Origin: Nonomuraea sp.
Lineage (GTDB): Bacteria; Actinomycetota; Actinomycetes; Streptosporangiales; Streptosporangiaceae
Reading direction: 5' to 3'
DNA: 14,722 nt
Assembly (NCBI GenBank): GCA_013362835.1
Contig: JABFVJ010000496.1
Span: forward strand, 1 to 14,722
Numbering within the stretch: position 1 is the stretch's first letter; the number at the start of each line of letters is the position of its first letter. This document shows positions 12,659-14,722 of the stretch, in pieces. The notes beneath the pieces were generated by a model. The model was not told the origin of the DNA, ran no database searches, and saw only the letters and a list, made by a program, of their open reading frames with translations. A program made the position numbers and the translations under genes.

Positions 12659-14233
12659 ATGGCCGACGACCGCTTCCACGTCTACGACACGACACTGCGC
12701 GACGGGGCGCAGCAGGAAGGACTCAACCTGACCGTCGTCGACAAGCTCGCCATCGCGCGGCACCTGGACAGCTTGGGCGTCGGTTTCATCGAAGGGGGCT
12801 GGCCGGGCGCCAACCCCAAGGACACAGAGTTCTTCAGGCTGGCTCGAACAGAGCTCGACCTGAAGCACGCGCAACTCGCCGCGTTCGGTGCGACCCGCCG
12901 AGCCGGTGTGAAGGCCGCCGACGACCCCTTGGTAGCCGCCTTGCGCGAATCCGGCGCGCCGGTCGTGACCCTTGTCGCCAAGAGTCACGACCGGCACGTG
13001 GAGCTGGCCCTCCGTACGACTCTCCAGGAGAACCTCGCGATGATCCGCGACACGGTCTCTCACCTTCGTGCGGAGGGACAGCGAGTCTTCCTCGACGCCG
13101 AGCACTTCTTCGACGGCTACACGTCCAATCCAGCCTACGCGCTGGAAGTCCTCAGGACCGCCGCCGAGGCCGGGGCCGACGTCATCGCCCTGTGCGACAC
13201 GAACGGCGGCATGCTCCCCGACGAGCTCGCCGAGATCGTCCACGCGGCCGTCCAGACCAGCGCCCGCGTCGGCATCCACTGCCACGACGACACCGGCTGC
13301 GCCGTCGCCAACACCCTCGCCGCCGTCAAGGCGGGCGCCACGCACGTCCAGGGCTGCGCCAACGGCTACGGCGAGCGCTCCGGCAACGCCAACCTCTTCA
13401 CCGTCGTCGCCAACCTCCAGCTCAAGCGCGGCTTCGACCTCGTGCCCCAGGAGACCCTGGCCGACATGACCCGCATCGCCCACGCGATCACCGAGGTCAC
13501 CAACGTCACCCCCAACTCCCACGCCCCCTACGTCGGCATGTCCGCCTTCGCCCACAAGGCCGGCCTGCACGCCAGCGCCATCAAGGTCGACCCCAACCTC
13601 TACCAGCACATCGACCCGGCCGCCGTGGGCAACGACATGCGCATGCTCGTCTCCGACATGGCCGGCCGCGCCTCCGTCGAGCTCAAGGGCCGCGAACTCG
13701 GCTACGAACTCACCCCCGACCACACCAAGACCCTCGTCGCGCGCGTCAAGGAGCTGGAGTCGAAGGGGTTCACGTTCGAGGCCGCCGACGCGTCGTTCGA
13801 ACTGCTGCTGCGCGACACCGTCCAGGGGGCGCGCAAGCGCCACTTCGAGGTCGAGTCGTGGCGTGTCATCGTCGAACGTACGAAGAGCGGCGAGCTGGTC
13901 AGCGAGGCCACCGTGAAGCTGCACGCCAAGGGCGAGCGCATCGTGGCGACCGGCGAGGGCAACGGCCCGGTGAACGCCCTGGACAAGGCCGTACGGCTCG
14001 GGCTGGAGCAGCTCTACCCCGAGCTGGCCCGGCTGGAACTGGTCGACTACAAGGTCCGCATCCTGGAGGGCACCCACGGCACGGACGCCATCACCCGCGT
14101 CCTCATCACCTCCAGCGACGACACGGCCGAATGGGCGACGGTGGGGGTGGCCGAGAACATCATCGACGCTTCTTGGCAGGCGTTGGAGCAGGCGGTGACG
14201 TACGGGCTGCTCCGGGCCGGGCGGGAGTGCTGA
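12659..14233 (+). CDS. cimA: (R)-citramalate synthase
   Basis: CimA condenses pyruvate and acetyl-CoA to citramalate, opening the threonine-independent route to 2-oxobutyrate and isoleucine. The 524-residue protein has a TIM-barrel HMGL-like domain with YDTTLRDGAQQEG (Arg14, Asp15), the CimA-typical EGGWPGANPKDTEFF, CDTNGGMLP, metal ligands His207/His209 in HCHDD, and GCANGYGERSGNANL. A LeuA-type C-terminal regulatory domain (about 390-520) follows and probably senses an end product. GWPGANPKD and the length separate it from LeuA and homocitrate synthase. The ATG at 12659 follows a GAAGAGAG site. A GTG at 12608 in the same frame lies inside the terminator stem and is rejected. An attenuator with a Leu-Leu-Ile-Ile peptide precedes it. 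Confidence 0.93.
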   Translation: MADDRFHVYDTTLRDGAQQEGLNLTVVDKLAIARHLDSLGVGFIEGGWPGANPKDTEFFRLARTELDLKHAQLAAFGATRRAGVKAADDPLVAALRESGAPVVTLVAKSHDRHVELALRTTLQENLAMIRDTVSHLRAEGQRVFLDAEHFFDGYTSNPAYALEVLRTAAEAGADVIALCDTNGGMLPDELAEIVHAAVQTSARVGIHCHDDTGCAVANTLAAVKAGATHVQGCANGYGERSGNANLFTVVANLQLKRGFDLVPQETLADMTRIAHAITEVTNVTPNSHAPYVGMSAFAHKAGLHASAIKVDPNLYQHIDPAAVGNDMRMLVSDMAGRASVELKGRELGYELTPDHTKTLVARVKELESKGFTFEAADASFELLLRDTVQGARKRHFEVESWRVIVERTKSGELVSEATVKLHAKGERIVATGEGNGPVNALDKAVRLGLEQLYPELARLELVDYKVRILEGTHGTDAITRVLITSSDDTAEWATVGVAENIIDASWQALEQAVTYGLLRAGREC

Positions 14234-14234
14234 C

Positions 14235-14267
14235 GGCACCCACCCCAATCCCGACCGGGGTGTTGCC
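14235..14267 (+). terminator. Candidate cimA terminator hairpin
   Basis: GGCA (14235-14238) pairs with TGCC (14264-14267), and CACCCC (14241-14246) with GGGGTG (14257-14262), forming a two-part stem right after the cimA stop. There is no T-run, so the call is tentative. Confidence 0.45.
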
Positions 14268-14272
14268 GACGG

Positions 14273-14325
14273 GAGCCCACCCCTGAAAGGGCTTCGCCTT
14301 GGGGGCGCTTCGCGCTTGGGGGCTC
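14273..14325. repeat. Nested hairpins with duplicated GCTTCGC-CTTGGGGG unit
   Basis: GCTTCGCCTTGGGGG (14291-14305) and GCTTCGCGCTTGGGGG (14307-14322) are near-identical tandem units. They sit inside a larger stem GAGCCC (14273-14278) / GGGCTC (14320-14325), and smaller stems AAGG/CCTT and GCG/CGC have TTCG-type loops. A third copy, GCTTCGCTTGGGGG, occurs at 7883-7896 within the riboswitch. The rest of the 14234-14490 gap shows no credible gene. Confidence 0.6.
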
Positions 14326-14490
14326 AGGTGCTTCTGATCGAGGGCTGCGGCCGGAGCGGAGTCCCCGCCCTCTGAGCGGAACGGTTGTCGGCGGCGTCTC
14401 GGTTGATTCTTCCGAGCGCGGAGGCGCAGGACCCCGGTGAGACGAGTGGGCCCCGCGCCTCGCGGCGTCGTCGAGCGCTCGTGGGGGAGG

Positions 14491-14722
14491 TTACGCGTCT
14501 TCCGGAAGGGGTTCGCCGGTCTCCAGCAGGGACTTCAGGCTCGCCACCACGTTCGGCCAGCCATGGACGACCATCTCGGCCACCGCCGATCCGGGCTCGA
14601 AGCCGTCGTGGACGACGGTGAGCTTCACGACCTGCGGCGAAGCCTCCTCCATCGTGAAGGTGACCTTCGAGCGGGCCTCGCCGGACAGCCGGGCGAGCAG
14701 CTCGTCGTCCCAGCCGAAGCGC
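14491..14722 (-). CDS. SRPBCC/AHSA1-domain protein, C-terminal part (cut by window edge)
   Basis: The last 76 residues of a START-like SRPBCC protein of the AHSA1 (Hsp90 ATPase activator homologue) type are present. Features are VTFTMEEA, VVKLTVVHDGFEPGS, a HGWPNVVASLKSLLETGEPLP helix region, and a TAA stop at 14491. Such small proteins bind hydrophobic ligands, and many actinobacterial copies sit beside ArsR-type regulators; that gene, if present, lies outside the window. The start and N-terminal half are not visible. Function is unknown. Confidence 0.85.
   Translation of the reverse strand, partial: RFGWDDELLARLSGEARSKVTFTMEEASPQVVKLTVVHDGFEPGSAVAEMVVHGWPNVVASLKSLLETGEPLPEDA

Noticed and set aside
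14385..14621. Small plus-strand open frame near the right end
   Set aside because: No ribosome site, low-complexity Arg/Ser/Pro composition, and it overlaps the well-supported SRPBCC gene on the other strand.

Overview
The window looks like chromosome of a high-GC actinomycete, possibly Streptosporangiales. This rests on the very high GC, strong GC bias at third codon positions, GTG starts, and the gene set: xylFGH next to a ROK regulator, an actinobacterial-type LeuB, CimA and Uma2. The genus is a guess. No tRNA, rRNA, CRISPR array, insertion sequence or phage gene was seen.

Layout. (1) 1-2311, minus strand: a tightly coupled xylose-type ABC importer, xylF-xylG-xylH, with xylH cut by the window edge. 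A ROK-family regulator (2413-3576, plus) diverges from it across an 83-bp region carrying a small palindrome. (2) 3583-3694: an imperfect repeat with 44-bp spacing lies just before a two-component pair, a NarL/DesK-type sensor kinase and a LuxR-type response regulator with overlapping start and stop. (3) 5456-6106, minus: a DUF2306-like membrane protein that converges on the response regulator, followed by a divergent medium-chain oxidoreductase (6264-7256). (4) 7240-7785, minus: a secreted NlpC/P60 cell-wall hydrolase whose leader is a c-di-AMP (ydaO/yuaA) riboswitch with a recognisable promoter. No ordinary start codon fits its ribosome binding site. (5) Branched-chain amino acid genes, all plus: leuB (8079-9116) with a strong terminator, ilvE (9304-10401), and cimA (12659-14233). 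The cimA leader holds a 13-codon peptide with Leu-Leu-Ile-Ile, a 10-bp hairpin and an intrinsic terminator, which together form a transcription attenuator. Between ilvE and cimA lie a Uma2-family nuclease-like protein and an O-methyltransferase (both minus) and a DsbA-like thiol protein (plus). (6) The right end has a 257-bp gap with hairpins and short repeats, then the C-terminus of a SRPBCC/AHSA1 protein (minus).

How the parts fit. XylFGH plus the ROK protein is a self-contained uptake and regulation unit. LeuB, IlvE and CimA act in Leu/Ile/Val synthesis: citramalate synthase supplies 2-oxobutyrate for isoleucine without threonine, LeuB (or a paralogue) can act on the methylmalate intermediate, and IlvE does the last transamination. 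The most interesting elements are regulatory RNA: the cimA attenuator and the c-di-AMP riboswitch with its start-codon puzzle.
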